DNA of 64,000 bases from Proteles cristata cristata (Eukaryota; Chordata; Mammalia; Carnivora; Hyaenidae), in contig JAESUZ010004792.1 of the NCBI GenBank assembly GCA_017311185.1, positions 1,860,001 to 1,924,000 of the forward strand. The letters run 5' to 3'. Under the pieces are notes generated by a model. The model had not been told where the DNA came from, did not search any database, and saw only the letters and a list, made by a program, of their open reading frames with translations. The position numbers and the translations under genes are program-made. Below, piece after piece: positions 23,877-35,950 of this stretch. The number at the start of each line of letters is the position of its first letter. Positions within the stretch are counted from its first letter, which is position 1.

Positions 23877-24714
23877 AATAGCATTTTAGAGGATTACTTA
23901 AGATTTTCTATTGTGGAAAGTGCAGATATTCTTGACCTGTCCCTAATAGTAGGAGGAAAGATTTTTGTCCTTCATCATTAGGCATTTCAGAGCTGAGTTT
24001 TTCAAAGATGTCCTTTATTAGATCAAGAATACTCTTTTCTATCCTAATTTCATTTTTTGAGTGTTTTTTTTTTTATCATGAAAGAGTGTTGGATTTCTTG
24101 AAATGACTTTTTTGTGGCTTTTGAGGTATTTATGTTTAGTTTTCCTTATTCTATGATATATTGTATTATATTTATTGATGTTTCTGTGTTGAGTTAAGCT
24201 TGAATTCTTGGCATAAATCATACTAGATCATGTTGCTGGAATCCAAGTTGCTGGGTTCTGTTTGTTAGTATTTTATTCAGAATTTTTGCACCTACATTCA
24301 TAAAAGATATTGGTATGCAGCTCTTTTCTTGTGGTTTATTTGTCGAGTTTTGGTATCAAAGTACTACTGGTTAAAATAATGAGCTGAACTGTGTTCTTTC
24401 CTCTTCTATATTTTGGAAGAGTTTGTGAATGTTTGGAGTCATTAAGTGTTTGGTACATTTATCAGTAATGTCATCTGACCTTGAATTTTCTTTGAGAAAT
24501 TCTTTAATTTTTTTTAGTTACTAACTTAATCTGTCTATTTATTATAGATCTATTCAGATTTTCTGTTTCTTGTTGAGTCAGGTTTTGCAGGTTGTGTCTT
24601 TCTAAGATTTTGTCCATTTTCTCTAAATTTATCTAATTTGTTGGCATACAAATATCTTATATTTTTTATTTCTGTAAAGTTGGTAATAATGGCTTCTCTT
24701 TCATTACTGCTTCT

Positions 24715-24946
24715 TTTTTAAATTTTTTTTATTTTTTTAAAATGTTTTATTTATTTCTAGGAGAGAGAGAGAGACAGCGCGAGCAGGGGAGGGTCAGAGA
24801 GAGAGGGATTCACAGACTGAAACAGGCTCCAGGCTCTGAGCCGGCAGTCAGCACAGAGCCCGACGCGGGGCTCGAACCCACGAACTGCTAGATCATGACC
24901 TAAGCGAAAGTCGGACGCTTAATCGACTAAGCCACCCAGGCGCCCC
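24715..24946 (-). mobile_element. CAN SINE (young type), minus strand, 16-bp TSD
   Basis: It ends GCCACCCAGGCGCCCC. The TSD TTTCATTACTGCTTCT lies at 24699-24714 and 24947-24962. It is well preserved and carries the young markers GGCAGTCAGCACAGAGCC and ACCTAAGCGAAAGTCGG. Confidence 0.98.
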
Positions 24947-25865
24947 TTTCATTACTGCTTCTAATAATTTGACTTTGTTTTTTCTTTGTCAGTCTCACTA
25001 AAGATTTGTCAATTGTATTGGTTGAAAAATTGAACATTCTGTTCTGTTGATTTGTTTCTATTGATTTTTTTCCTTATTCATTTTTCCCTGCCATAATCAT
25101 GATTGTTTCCTTTCTTCTACTTGCTGGGTTTAGTTTTAAGTTTTAGTTTCTTAAAGTGGAAAGTTAGGCTTTTTATTTCAGATTTTTCTTATTTTTTAAT
25201 ATAGGTGTTTGTAGCTATAAACACTGTTTTTGCTACATCTCTTGTTTTGTGTGTTTTGGTTTTGTTTCTATCTCACAATATTTTCTAATTTTTATGGGAT
25301 ATATTCTTTGATATATTGATTAATTAGAAATGCCTTGCTAAATTTTCATGTATTTGTGAATTCCTTAAATTTCTTGATTTTTTATTTCTAATTTAATCCT
25401 TTTATGGATAGAGAATTTACTTTGTGTGATTTAAATACTCTTAAATGTATTGGCACTTGTTTTGTTGCCTAACTTCTGGTCTACAAGTTACATGTGTACT
25501 TGAGAAGAATATATATTCTTCTCTTGCTGGATGAAGTGTTCTATAGACGTATATTGGGTCTAGTTGGTTTATAGTTATGTCTTTTTGTTGATATTCTGTC
25601 TTGTTTAATCCCTATTGAATATTGAACATAAGGTATTGAAATATCTGACTATTATTGTTGACCTGTCTTTTCTGTTTTCAATTTTGTCAGTTTTTGCTTC
25701 ATGTATTTTGGAGCTTTCTTGCTTAGTGAATGTATGTTCATAATTGTTTTATCTTCTTGATAAGTTTACACTTTTAGTATTAATAAAATGCCCATTTTTT
25801 TGTTTGTAATAACAGTTTTTGTGTTAAAATGTGATTTGTCTGATATTAGCATAACTACTTCAGCT

Positions 25866-25932
25866 CATTTTTAAAAGTTTATTATTTATTTTGAGAGAGA
25901 GAGAAAGAGAGAGAGTGCATGTGCAGGGGAAG

Positions 25933-25972
<40 letters not shown>

Positions 25973-26099
25973 ATCCCAAGCAGGTGCTGTGCTGTTAGAA
26001 CAAAGCCTGATGGGAGGTGTGATCTCACAAACCATGAGATCATGACCTGAGCTGAAATCAAGAATTGGGTGCTTAACTGACTGAGCCACACCAGCACTC
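25866..26099 (-). mobile_element. CAN SINE (older type), minus strand
   Basis: TTTATTATTTATTTTGAGAGAG is on the left and CTGAGCCACACCAGCACTC on the right. An internal (GA)n run of about 30 bp lies at 25937-25968. It carries older-type markers (ACCTGAGCTGAAATC). Confidence 0.93.
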
Positions 26100-26610
26100 A
26101 TTCTTCATTATTGTTTGTGTGGTATATCTTTTCTATCCATCTACTTTAAATTTAGTTTTGTCTTTGAATCTTAAGTATGTCTCTTGGATGTAGCATATAG
26201 CTGGATCTTGTTTTTAAAAATACATTCTGATAATCTCTGTTTTTAAATTAGAATTTTTAGTCCATTTGTTTCTGTGTATTACTACTAAGACTTACTCCTT
26301 CATTTCACTATTTGTTTTTTATAAGTCATTCTTGCTCCTTTATTTTTCCATTACTTCATGATTTTGTGTTAAAAATATCTTCTAGTGTAACATTTTGATC
26401 CTCTTGTCATTAATTTTACTTTTTTAGTATTAATTTATTAGTGCTTGCCCTGGAGATTAGAAATAACATTTTAACTCATAAATATGAAATTTGAATGAAT
26501 ACTAACTTAATTTAGTGTGCAAAAGCTTTGCTCCAGTTTGAGTGAAATGTAAAACCCTTACCACAGTTTACATCCCTTTACTCTCTCCCCATTTATAATG
26601 TAATTGTCTT

Positions 26611-26670
26611 TTTTTTTTTAGATGTTTTTTATTTATTTCTAGGAGAGAGAGAGAGACAGCATGAGCAGGG
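26611..26670 (-). mobile_element. 60-bp truncated CAN SINE with perfect 17-bp TSD
   Basis: It contains only the T run, ATTTATTTCTAGGAGAGAG and GACAGCATGAGCAGGG, that is, the tail and adjoining 3' region of a young-type SINE. TATAATGTAATTGTCTT is duplicated exactly at 26594-26610 and 26671-26687. It is therefore a complete insertion event that was strongly 5'-truncated at birth, not a later deletion. Confidence 0.95.
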
Positions 26671-28841
26671 TATAATGTAATTGTCTTAAACATTTCTTCT
26701 ACCTATGTTTAGAAATACATCACATGGTGTTGTAATTTTTGCTTAAAATTCCAAATAAAATTTGGAAAACCCAGTTAAGAATGCTAAAGGCTATTGTATT
26801 TACCCATATTTCTGATGTTGCTGTGTCTTTTAAGACTTCCTCTTTTATTTTTCCTTCCTGTTCAGAGAATTTTCTTGTTCATACTTTTAAAGTATGTCTT
26901 CTGGCAACAGATTGTCTTAATTTTCCCTCTTTTGACACTATCTTGATATCTGTTTCATTCCTGCAGGATATTTTTTCCTGGGTATATAATTCTGGATCGA
27001 TAGTTCTTTTCTTCAGCACTTGAAAAATACTGTATTTGTACTTTATTGCTTTCATTTCTGTTGAGAAACACATTGCCATTCAAATTGTTTTCCCGTATAA
27101 GTCAGAAGACTTTAGTTTTCATAAATTTGACTGTGGTGTGCATGGATGTCTTTGGGATTAGTTTGACTTCTTAAAATTGTTAGTTTATGTTTTTTAATAA
27201 ATTTGAGAAAATTTCAACCATTATCTCTTTGAATATTTTTTCAGTCCCAACGATTTTCTTATCATCTTTCTGGACTCTGATGACATAAGTGTTAGGCGAT
27301 TTGTATAGTTCCACAATTCCCTGAATCTCTATTCATTTCCCCTCCCCCCCACAATCTATTTTTTCCTATTATTTAAATGGGACAATTTCTGTTGTTAAAT
27401 CTCAAATTCACTGATTCTTTTCTTTGTTCCCTCCATTCTGATGTTGATGGAATTCATTGAATTTTTAAATGTCCTTTATTGTGTTTTTTAGTTCTAAACT
27501 TCTATTTTTTCTTATCTTCTATTTCTTTGCTGAGCTTTTCTAAGTTTTCCTTTGTTTCAAGCATTTTCATTATTACCTATTGAAGTATTTTAACAATGAC
27601 TGCTTAAAATCTTTGTTAGGTAATTTTGACTACTCTGTTATCCCAGGGTTGGCACCTGTCAACTGTATTTTTGCATTCAGGTTGACATTTTCTTGTTTCT
27701 TGGCATGACAAATGATTCTTAATTTGAACCTAGATATTTTGAATATCATGGAATGAGACTCTGTATCTTATTTAAACCTATTTTTATTGGTTTATTGTTG
27801 CCACCTGAAATTCAACTTACCAGCTGGTCTCAACTGATCAGGTAAGGAGGTGCTCTTGTCATTGCTGGGTAAGAGTTAGGATTCCGTTTCCTATGGTCTT
27901 CCACTGATGTCTGCCTGGTTGAGACAGACAGGATGGCCTCATTACTGCTCCTCAGATGTCCTCCACTGACATCAGGGTTGGAGATTTCATTATCATAGGC
28001 AGTGGTGAAATTCTTGATTTGTATGAGTTCCCTTCTGATACCACTCAGCAGGAAGGGGGAAGTAGTACTTCATTATTGCCAAGTAGAAGTGGAAGTCCAT
28101 GTCTCCTATATGCCTGACAGAGATAAAATCTTTGCTTCCTACTCAGTCTTTTCTGCCACAGCCCTGCTGGGGTAGGTAGGTAGGTAGGGTGGCGTGCCTC
28201 AGTACAGTGCTAAAAGGGAGAAGTCAAGACTCCCCATTCAGGCTTTCCTGAAACTGGGTAACTTGGGACTACAGATATTTTTGTTTTGTGATGTTTGGAT
28301 GAATTAGAGTGGTTATTGTCTGAAAATTTTCTATCTTCTCAGCATTCCCTTTCCTGATCATTTAGACAGGAGAGTAGGCTTTTTGGGGGACTTTTTTGGG
28401 TCTATTCTTATTGTTATTTAAAGGTTGCTGTCTTTGTCTCCAAATCTGGAATAGGAGACAAAAAAGACAATCCAGAGAACTCAATGTGGTGTTATTCCTC
28501 AGATTCCAAGCTTTCTAACTTGTCTGTCATTTTCTCTCCACCTGTTAGTGTCTTCTTACATTTTAAAAAATGTAATGTACAGGGTTTTTAGTTATATTTA
28601 ACAGGGTTAATAGGGAAAAGTATTTTACTCCATCTACCGAGAAGCCAAAGTCCTCAGTACCACATAATCTAGAGTGCCCAAATACGACAATGGCATATAT
28701 AATCAAATCCTCAGTATGACATTTTAGGTACCACACTGCTGCTAATGAGTGGGATGGTGATAATTTCTGCTATACATATAGCCTTCAGAATTGTAAGGCT
28801 TTTGTATTGGCATGAGATAAAGTTAGAAACTGTGAGTCTAG

Positions 28842-29068
28842 GGAGTGCCTGGGTGGCTCAGTCAGTTAAGCCTCCGACTTTGACTCAGGTCATGATCTCA
28901 CAGTTTGTGGGTTCGAGCCCCCTGTCAGGCTCTGTGCTGCCAGCTAGCTCAGAGCCTGGAGGCTGTTTCCGATTCTGTGTCTCTCTCTCTCTCTGACCCT
29001 CCCCTGCTCACGGTGCCTCTCTCTCTCTCAGAAATAAATAAAACATTTTAAAAAAAAAACAAAAAAAG
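28842..29068 (+). mobile_element. CAN SINE, plus strand
   Basis: The head GAGTGCCTGGGTGGCTCAGT is followed by B-box GTGGGTTCGAGCCCCCTGTC, an unusual CTGCCAGCTAGCTCAGAGCC, a CT-rich region and an A-rich tail. It looks intermediate between the old and young types in the window. Confidence 0.95.
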
Positions 29069-29070
29069 AA

Positions 29071-31227
29071 GTTTTGAGTATGGGATATGAATAGTGATAT
29101 TATTTGATTTATATGTATGCAGTGATAAATATTAAAATGTGGTATTGGCTGACATTTATGTGGTATCTGAAACCTTGCAAAAGGAAATAATAGGTATGCG
29201 GCATTTAAGTGCATGCAAAGTTGAAACTATTTCTCTTCATTTATTTCCTAAGTTGAAAGAAAGTTCTTTCCATGAGAGGCAATCACCTAAAATGCCAGAT
29301 GAATTCCAGGATTTGGCTGTTATGTACCAGTAGCAACTTGGGGAACAATTGTGAAAGTGTTCTGAATGGTGTTTCAGAAGGCCCCTGAAGCTTAGCTGTA
29401 ATAATGGTCAATATTGAATGAGATGGAGATGTTGGAGCTTCCTTGGTATAGCATTGAGGAAGGGCTCAGAAACCTCATGAATTTAAATAAGCTAGAATAC
29501 ATTTACCTTGTAAGTCCTTGGAATATATCTTCTGACCATGTTTTCATGAAGGGACAGAAGGAAATTATCTTCACTAAAGCAAGAAGGAATGCAGTGGTCA
29601 GAGCGGCATGGGAATGTTTAAAAAGATGGGCGAAGACCTCTGTTGACTAGTATTTATGGTGAAGGACTATGAAATTATACTGTGTTCTCTAACATCAATG
29701 GGGATTGTATGATTCTGGAATGGGAAGGGAGAAGCCAGAACTTAACTGCTAGAAGAAAAGTGGACATAATTATATAATGTATAGAAAAGTGAAGTGTTGA
29801 TTAATATGTTTTGACTGATAGGAATTCATGGCAATCACTAACAGACTATCATGTGTCTAGGGGCAAAATGTAGAGACAGGGGCTTAGAGTATTGGTTGGT
29901 TTATGTGATCATGATGTCAGGCTGGAGCTACCTGCATTGGTAGACATGTGAACAGTTGGGAGCCCATTGCAGTGTGAGCTCTTTTTGAGGTCTGTTTTAC
30001 ACAAACCACATGCCACCTGTAAAATAAGGATTCCTGTAAGTAGTGGACATCAGTTGTGCTCCTCTTTTGTCCCTATACAAGATGGAACTGCAAGGTGTAG
30101 GACCTTGGGCTTACTCACTGGTGCTGCTCAAAGCAGGGTCTTAGAGGTTCTAAAGAAGACATTGCTATTATGATTTTCTTTCATCCTTCCCTACCTTCCT
30201 TCTTTCTTTTCTTCCTTTCCTTTTTTCCTGTCTCTCCTCCTCACTCCTTCCCTTCCTTTACTTTAAATAAAATATTTCTTGACAAATTCCAAAACTTAGC
30301 AAAAGAAGTAGTTCTCATCCTGTATCTTTGGGAGCAATTTGGTTCACTTAGTCTAGCTCTAAGTTACTGAAGTTACTGTGTATTTTATACAATCTCACTA
30401 TCCTTAATGAAAAACAAACGTCAGGTTGGGAAGAACAATGAGATTTATCCTTGGATGCTACGAAATACCCATGGTTAAAATTCTAGCCAGGGCTGGAGCC
30501 CCTAGGATGCTTGGTCACATGTCTCTCAGACTGTGACAAAAGCCTAATATGGCTCCTTGCCTGTGCTGCCCCTAGAAGTCCCAGGATTTTGACCCCATAG
30601 ATCTGCTTATGGGCACTCAATACTTTCTCTTTCCTGACCTAGGATATCTTTACTTTTCTACTGTAAATTCTTCTTGAAAATCTCAGAGGGACTCTATTCA
30701 CCTAGAAATTTTTTAAAAAGGATCCATTGATTTTCTCTAATTCTCATAGCTATGTGAGCATGTAGTTGTATAAATGTGCTGAGTCTTCTAGCTCTTTAAA
30801 AGGCCTCCGTTACTTGGTTGTAACATAACCATGACCCATCCTTTGCATTGTTGCCCTCCCTCACCCCACCCAACACACAGGGGTGACACATCAGGCCTTG
30901 GAACCTAAGTATGTATTCTCACACAGTGTCATGATTTTGGATGCTGCTGACCCTCCTTTGTTGCCCTGCCCTGGCTAGAAGTCAGAGGACCAGGCAGATG
31001 CTAAGAACATCTCTCACATGCAGGGCTCTGAACTGGCCCTTCAAGCAGGTGACCTCTCCTTAGCCAAGGAGGAGGAGGCTGGTCCATCTCCTCTGGGATG
31101 AAAGAAATATCTTGGTTTGATAGATAATTTCTGAGCAAACCCTAACCATTAACCTCAGTATCTTCTTGTCCAAGGACTAGAAAGCACTGAGGATAATGCA
31201 GCTCAGGCTCCACACAGAACTGCTTCT
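29071..31227. other. no gene recognised
   Basis: Unique-looking sequence. Plus-strand frames at 29139-29333 and 29414-29650 have ordinary amino-acid composition but no motif I recognise and no visible exon borders. A CT-rich patch lies at 30180-30262. Confidence 0.4.
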
Positions 31228-31811
31228 GAGAAAGAAATATAGAAGTAAGTTGGGAAAGGGGTGGAGGACAGAGAGGGAGGGGGGAAAGGTGTAAGAAGGG
31301 GAGAAGAAGAGAGAGGAGAGAGGGAGAAGAGGAAAGGGGAGAAAGGGAGGGGAATGAGGGAGGAAAAATGAGAAGAGAGGGAGAGGAAGGGAGAAAGAAG
31401 AAGAAGAAGGGGAAGGAAGGAAGGAGGGGAGGAGGAGGGAGGAGGAAAAGCAAAAGGGAGAGGGGGGAAAGAGAAAGTGGAAGAAGGGGAAGAAAGGGAA
31501 GGGAGAAGAATAGAAGAAAGAGAAGAGGGAGAAAGACAGGAGGAGGAGGAATGAGGGAAAGGAGAAGGGGGAAAGAAGGAGGGGTAAGGAGAGAGGGAGG
31601 GGGAAAGGAGAAGAAGAGGAGGGAGGAGGAGACAGACAGGGAGAGGAGACAAGGAGAAGAGGAGGAGAGAGAAAGGAGAAGGGGGAGAGGGGGAAATGAA
31701 GAAGAGGATGGGGAGTGAGGAGGAGAGAAAAGAAGAGGAGGCCTGATGGGGAAAGAAAAGAGAGGGCAGAGGAGGAGGGAGAGGGAAAGGAAGAAGGGAA
31801 GTGAAGAGGAG
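31228..31811. repeat. 0.58-kb polypurine (GGA/GAA-rich) tract
   Basis: The plus strand is almost only A and G for nearly 600 bp, in irregular GGAGGA, GAAGAA and GGGAAAG units with few pyrimidine breaks. It makes long open frames on both strands (225 codons of Ser/Pro/Phe/Leu on the minus strand) that reflect composition and should not be called genes. Such tracts can form triplex (H-DNA) and are length-unstable. Confidence 0.92.
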
Positions 31812-34024
31812 CCAGTGGTGTGCAGGTGACCTCTAGCTTCTGTAAGAATCTCATTAACAGGTCCTAGGAGCCTCTTCTGGGCATTTCTGTCAGGTAATAA
31901 TAATTCCCTGGCAAGGAAGAGAAGTGCCTGTTATCTGCTCAGGTTGTGGCCAGGATCTCTTGGTGCTAAGCCACATGGGTGCTGAGTCTTTTCACAAAGC
32001 ACTTTCTGTCTTCTGGTGAAGCAGGCTGAGCATTGCAGGAGAGCCCTAGTGAGATTTGCTAGAACAACCTCCTATGCACTGAAGCAGGGGATCAGACAGT
32101 GACTGAGCAGGAAGGACTGGCATCCTGACATACATCCTCTACAGGAGGACAGATTCAGCCTTACAAGTCCTTCAGCCTGTCAGGGTTGGCACTAAGCTCA
32201 GCACACATTGATAGAATTCCTACTATGTGGAAGGCTCTAAACTGGGCTCACAAAGCCCCCTCAAGATTTTACACAGTTGAGGAGTATAGATGTGAGGCAT
32301 GTTGCAAACTCTGAGATCTGAGTGAGAGATAGTCAGAGATACCTCTTAGAGGAGGCAAACCTTGGTCTGGGAAGGACAAGTAAGGGCATTCAGAGGCAAA
32401 GGTTTGGGGGAGACCTTTTGGGAGAGTAGAAGTCATGCTCAAGCAGTACCAAGTTACAGGAATTGTTTTAGAAGATGGAATTCTGTTTGTAATACTATAG
32501 CATCCTTGTTGAAATAAGCCCAGTTTTAATGATGGGTCTTCCTCATGGATGGGGAAAGTTATCATGAGAAAAGAGAAGTCATGAATGAAAGAGTTAAAAT
32601 TAAAGTCACTCAGCTATGCCATGAGTGTTGAATGAGAAACCAAGAGCAGTCCATCTTTTTATGGTGGGAATGACACTTCCTCCTGATTCTGAAATTAGAT
32701 TTCATTTTCATTGCCCTTTTCTTGTGTTTGTTTTTTTTTTTTTTTTCATGACTTAACCTGGGTTAAGGGAACCCCTGGGTGTTCATAGGTTGCCAGTATA
32801 GGAAGGAGCTAAGTACTCCATTCTTGGTCTCTGAAAGCAATCCTGAGACCAGGTGAAGAAGTTTCTTCCAATCAGAAACCTGAAAGCATCTACACCTCCT
32901 GACATATTGTGAAGGATCAGCCTTCTCAAGGTAGCAGAAACTCTCAGAGCAGTGATTAGCTCAGACACCAGCCACAAGAGCTGTGCCATGGGGTCTGGTA
33001 GGTGCCGTCACTCTGTTCTAGTCACATTTCTTTTTTCCTGCAGGGAGCATATGTGTACATGTGTGTGTGCATATGCATGTGTGTGACAGTAATCATAGGA
33101 TTCCATCCCCAAGCAGTTGCCTGTTCAGCAGGAAGAGCAGATTTAACATGAGAGGATCATTTCTCCCATTCCTAACTCTCATACTCATTCTCTTGTCTCA
33201 AAACTGGTATTTGATGGATGAGCCTTTAAAGTAAATCCAACCTTTAAAAGTCAGGCTCAGAAAAGGAGTAGGAGATTCCTTTTTTTTTTCCTGGGTATGG
33301 CGGCTGAAGATTCCTGGGAACAAATGGGCTGGGGAGCCTCAGACAATGAGAAGTTCTGAGATCTGTATAAGGGGCTGGAGGTGCTAAGGGCAAGACAATG
33401 ACATGATCTGATTTGTGTTTTCACAAATCAGGTCCTCTGGCTACTGTGTATAGAGAGAGAGGCAATGAGACCACTTAAGGCTGAGATTAGTAGAGGTTGG
33501 TGGGAACATTTTAAAGGGAAGGAGCGCAGAGGATGTATTTCCTCCTCTTCCAAACACTTCACAGCCACCAGTCCTGGGCATCAGATCTGGAGAGGAAAGT
33601 GGGATCCCCTCTGAGTCCCATGTGGTGAGACTGGGGGCTTTGGATGAACAGCCAAGGACAGTGGAGTCCCAAGTTGTGCTTGTTGGTGACAAACTCAGAG
33701 TCTAGAGTCTGTGGCCTGTGATGGCCTGAGTAGGGTCACGGAAGCCCACTGACTGTAGAGCCAGAATGCCTGGGCTGATGTCCCAGTTCAGTTCTCACAT
33801 TTCTTATGGTAAAATGTGGGTCCTTGTACCTGTCTTATTTCTATTTTTGAGAAAAAGAGAAGAATGCCAAAGGGCTTCAGACATTTTAAAAGCTGCACAA
33901 ATCAAAATGTAAAAGTAAATGTAAATTCACATTTTCATTTTAATCTCTCAAACTTCCAGATTGAGAAGAATAGAAGCTTTTTCCTTGGAAAATTTCAAAT
34001 GAAAACATTTTTTCCCCTTAGTGA
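31812..34024. other. no gene recognised; MIR and L2-like traces
   Basis: Unique sequence with a poly-T run (32731-32747), a GT-rich patch (33053-33090), a possible L2-like piece (33345-33500; GACATGATCTGATTTGTGTTTT, CTGGCTACTGTGTATAGAG) and a MIR piece (33735-33830). No gene signal is recognisable. Confidence 0.4.
33735..33830 (+). repeat. MIR fragment
   Basis: GACTGTAGAGCCAGAATGCC TGGGCTGATGTCCCAGTTC follows the MIR head order (…GGAGCCAGACTGCCTGGGTTC-AATCCCAGCTC…). Then TGGTAAAATGTGGG follows. Confidence 0.55.
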
Positions 34025-34290
34025 TTAAAAATATTTTTTTGGAATAATTCCAGATTTACAAGAAGTTGCAAAGATAATACAGAGAGTGTCCATTTTGCCT
34101 TTACACAATTTCCCTTTAATGTTAATATTTTACACAACTATACTACATTTGTCAAAACTAAGAGATTAACTCTGGCACATTACTATGAACTAAACTTTAG
34201 ATTTTATTTGAACTTCATAATGTCATAACTTCACTAACGTCTCTTTCTGGTTTCAAGGTCCAATCCAGGGTTGCACTTTGCACATAGAAC
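34025..34290 (-). mobile_element. old L1M 3' UTR fragment, minus strand
   Basis: GGAATAATTCCAGATTTACA, AAGATAATACAGAGAGTGTC, TTAATGTTAATATTTTACAC, TGTCAAAACTAAGAGATTAA and CAAGGTCCAATCCAGGGTTG are successive blocks of a mammalian L1M 3' UTR in reverse. Confidence 0.8.
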
Positions 34291-35777
34291 ATTTTCTTTG
34301 ACAATGGCCTGGTGGGAGTTGAGAAGAGAGGTTGACTGATGCCATTGGGTGTGTTGAAGATGATTGCAAGGGGTCCATGTAGAAGTAGATGCTCAGCTCC
34401 TGTTTTCAGACTTTGTGGAGGATGAAACTTAAGGTGAGAAATAAAAGTTTTAATTTCAACAAGATATATTTAACTTAGATAATTAAAAAAGGCATCTTAA
34501 AAAAGGGCTGATTTAAAAAAAAAGTCTCCCTGAGGGAAATTATCAAGGCAGCTTGTAAAGTTTCCTCCTTTGGAGCACATCCATATAAGAGAAAAAGTAA
34601 TTTCTCTAGGGACAGGAGGAAGGACAAATGATCACCTACTGCCCACATCTGGGCCATGGATTTCAGAAGCAATGGAGGCAGGAGAACAGGACAAACAGAA
34701 TAATTTAGCAGCTTACAAACTTATTTCAGTTCATGTTAAGTAAGGAAAGGCTATACACTGCTTACTCAAGAAGAAATTATTTGGGCTCAAATGGGTGAGA
34801 AAAATGCAGGTTGAAACAGTTCTGCACAAATACATCTCTAACCTATGGTCCTTTTTGGGTTGGAGAAAGACCACTCTGCTTACCTGTGGGACTCATCCTG
34901 ACAGTCTCGGTCCCAGTACAATGAGGACAGTGAACCACTTACTAGTATTAATCTTCACCCTCCTGGTGAATAATCTTTTTTTGGGAGCTGAGCCTCAGGA
35001 TGGGAGTTCATGACTGAGTTTTCCAAAGTGTTTTTATGGAAACCACTAGCTGTCTGGCAGATTTTTGAAGGGTTTATAAATCAGGAAGCCCCCCCCCCGA
35101 TTGTTACATGTCTGCACTCTGGAACTCTGTCCCAAGACTCAGGTGAATCCCAACACCTGACTTCCTGAGGCGATTTCCTCATTGAAACGGGATGGATCTT
35201 GCACCCATCAGTGTTGAAAGAGGAGCTGGAGGTCACACCCCTCATACAAAGGAGGGGGAAATAGTGTCAAGGTCTGTTCCAGAAGGCAGTGTATTCACAG
35301 CCAGGTCTGATGTAGAGGATGGAAGCTGGTAGAATATATTTAGACTGGTAGATTCTGGTTTACATGGCAGGAAGAAGGCTGTTGATTTTGTGGATTCCAC
35401 ATTTTTTTTTTCACAGAGAGACACAATTTATTGATGATCAAATAGTTCATTTGGACAATTCCAGTAAAGAGTGGAAGATGAAGTGAAGGAGATATTAGAG
35501 ATGACATTTGTGAATTGAATGGAGAGAAGTTACCCAGATGATCTCTAAGATATCTGAAACCCAAGGATTCTATGACAATATGATTTTGATGTGAAATGAC
35601 ATAAGCTGAAGGAAATGATTCACACTTTGGGTATCTCAGGTTCAGCCATGCTCCCAGTAACACTTGAGTATTAACTGGGACAAATTTATACTCTTAAACA
35701 ACACCCACCCCTGTGTCACCCAGCCCGTCCCTTTGTGAAATTATAACTCATTGGCTCACATTTTCCAAGACAATTAA
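34291..35777. other. no gene recognised; one signal-peptide-like mini-ORF
   Basis: Mostly unique sequence. The only item of interest is the short frame at 34921-35013, listed separately. There is a C8 run at 35092 and a T run at 35402. Confidence 0.4.
34921..35013 (+). CDS. hypothetical 30-codon frame with signal-peptide-like N-terminus
   Basis: The ATG at 34921 has A at -3 and opens MRTVNHLLVLIFTLLVNN, then LFLGAEPQDGSS and a stop. A basic start, a hydrophobic core (LLVLIFTLLV) and a small residue near a plausible cleavage point (FLGA) resemble the first exon of a small secreted protein. There is no downstream coding exon that I recognise and only a weak splice donor (CTG/GTGAAT near 34964). 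An in-frame ATG at 34795 extends it to 72 codons. It may well be chance. Confidence 0.12.
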   Translation: MRTVNHLLVLIFTLLVNNLFLGAEPQDGSS

Positions 35778-35950
35778 TTGTCCCTATGATCTCATTCAGC
35801 AATTTTCATTCAGTGCTATGCAGTAAAATCACTTATGAACATTTTTGTTAACTGTAGATACTGTTTCTCAGCTCTAGGCTATTGAATCAGCATCTCTCAG
35901 GTTGGGGTCAAAGATCTAATTTTATAAATCTTGACAAAAGACCCTAAGGC
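35778..35950. repeat. old element, possibly MER5A-like; source of a templated copy
   Basis: GTAAAATCACTTATGAACATT, TATTGAATCAGCATCTCTCA and GGTTGGGGTCAAAGATCTAA resemble the general layout of MER5A (a nonautonomous hAT element), though the match is loose. Bases 35778-35892 recur at 37070-37184 with 5 differences in 115. Confidence 0.45.

Larger units (their letters stand above)
22500..28652 (-). mobile_element. old L1M copy (L1-E), ORF2 to 5' end, SINE-riddled
   Basis: On the minus strand this starts inside ORF2, at the segment equivalent to 21400 of the neighbouring copy. It runs through the rest of ORF2 (23150-26300), decayed ORF1 (26750-27700) and a 5' UTR. It ends near 28652, where the reverse complement reads GGCTTCTCGGTAGATGGAGT, similar to the L1M 5' terminus. 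The 3' part of the element is missing. Six SINE insertions interrupt it (22613, 22949, 23776, 24715, 25866, 26611), all younger than it. No long open frame survives. Confidence 0.8.

Noticed and set aside
29139..29650. two plus-strand frames that might be exons
   Set aside because: Ordinary composition but no recognised family, no convincing splice sites and no reading-frame continuity.
31177..31854. 225-codon minus-strand frame rich in Ser/Pro/Phe/Leu
   Set aside because: Direct product of the polypurine tract: all three minus frames and the plus frame stay open because of composition; no domain.
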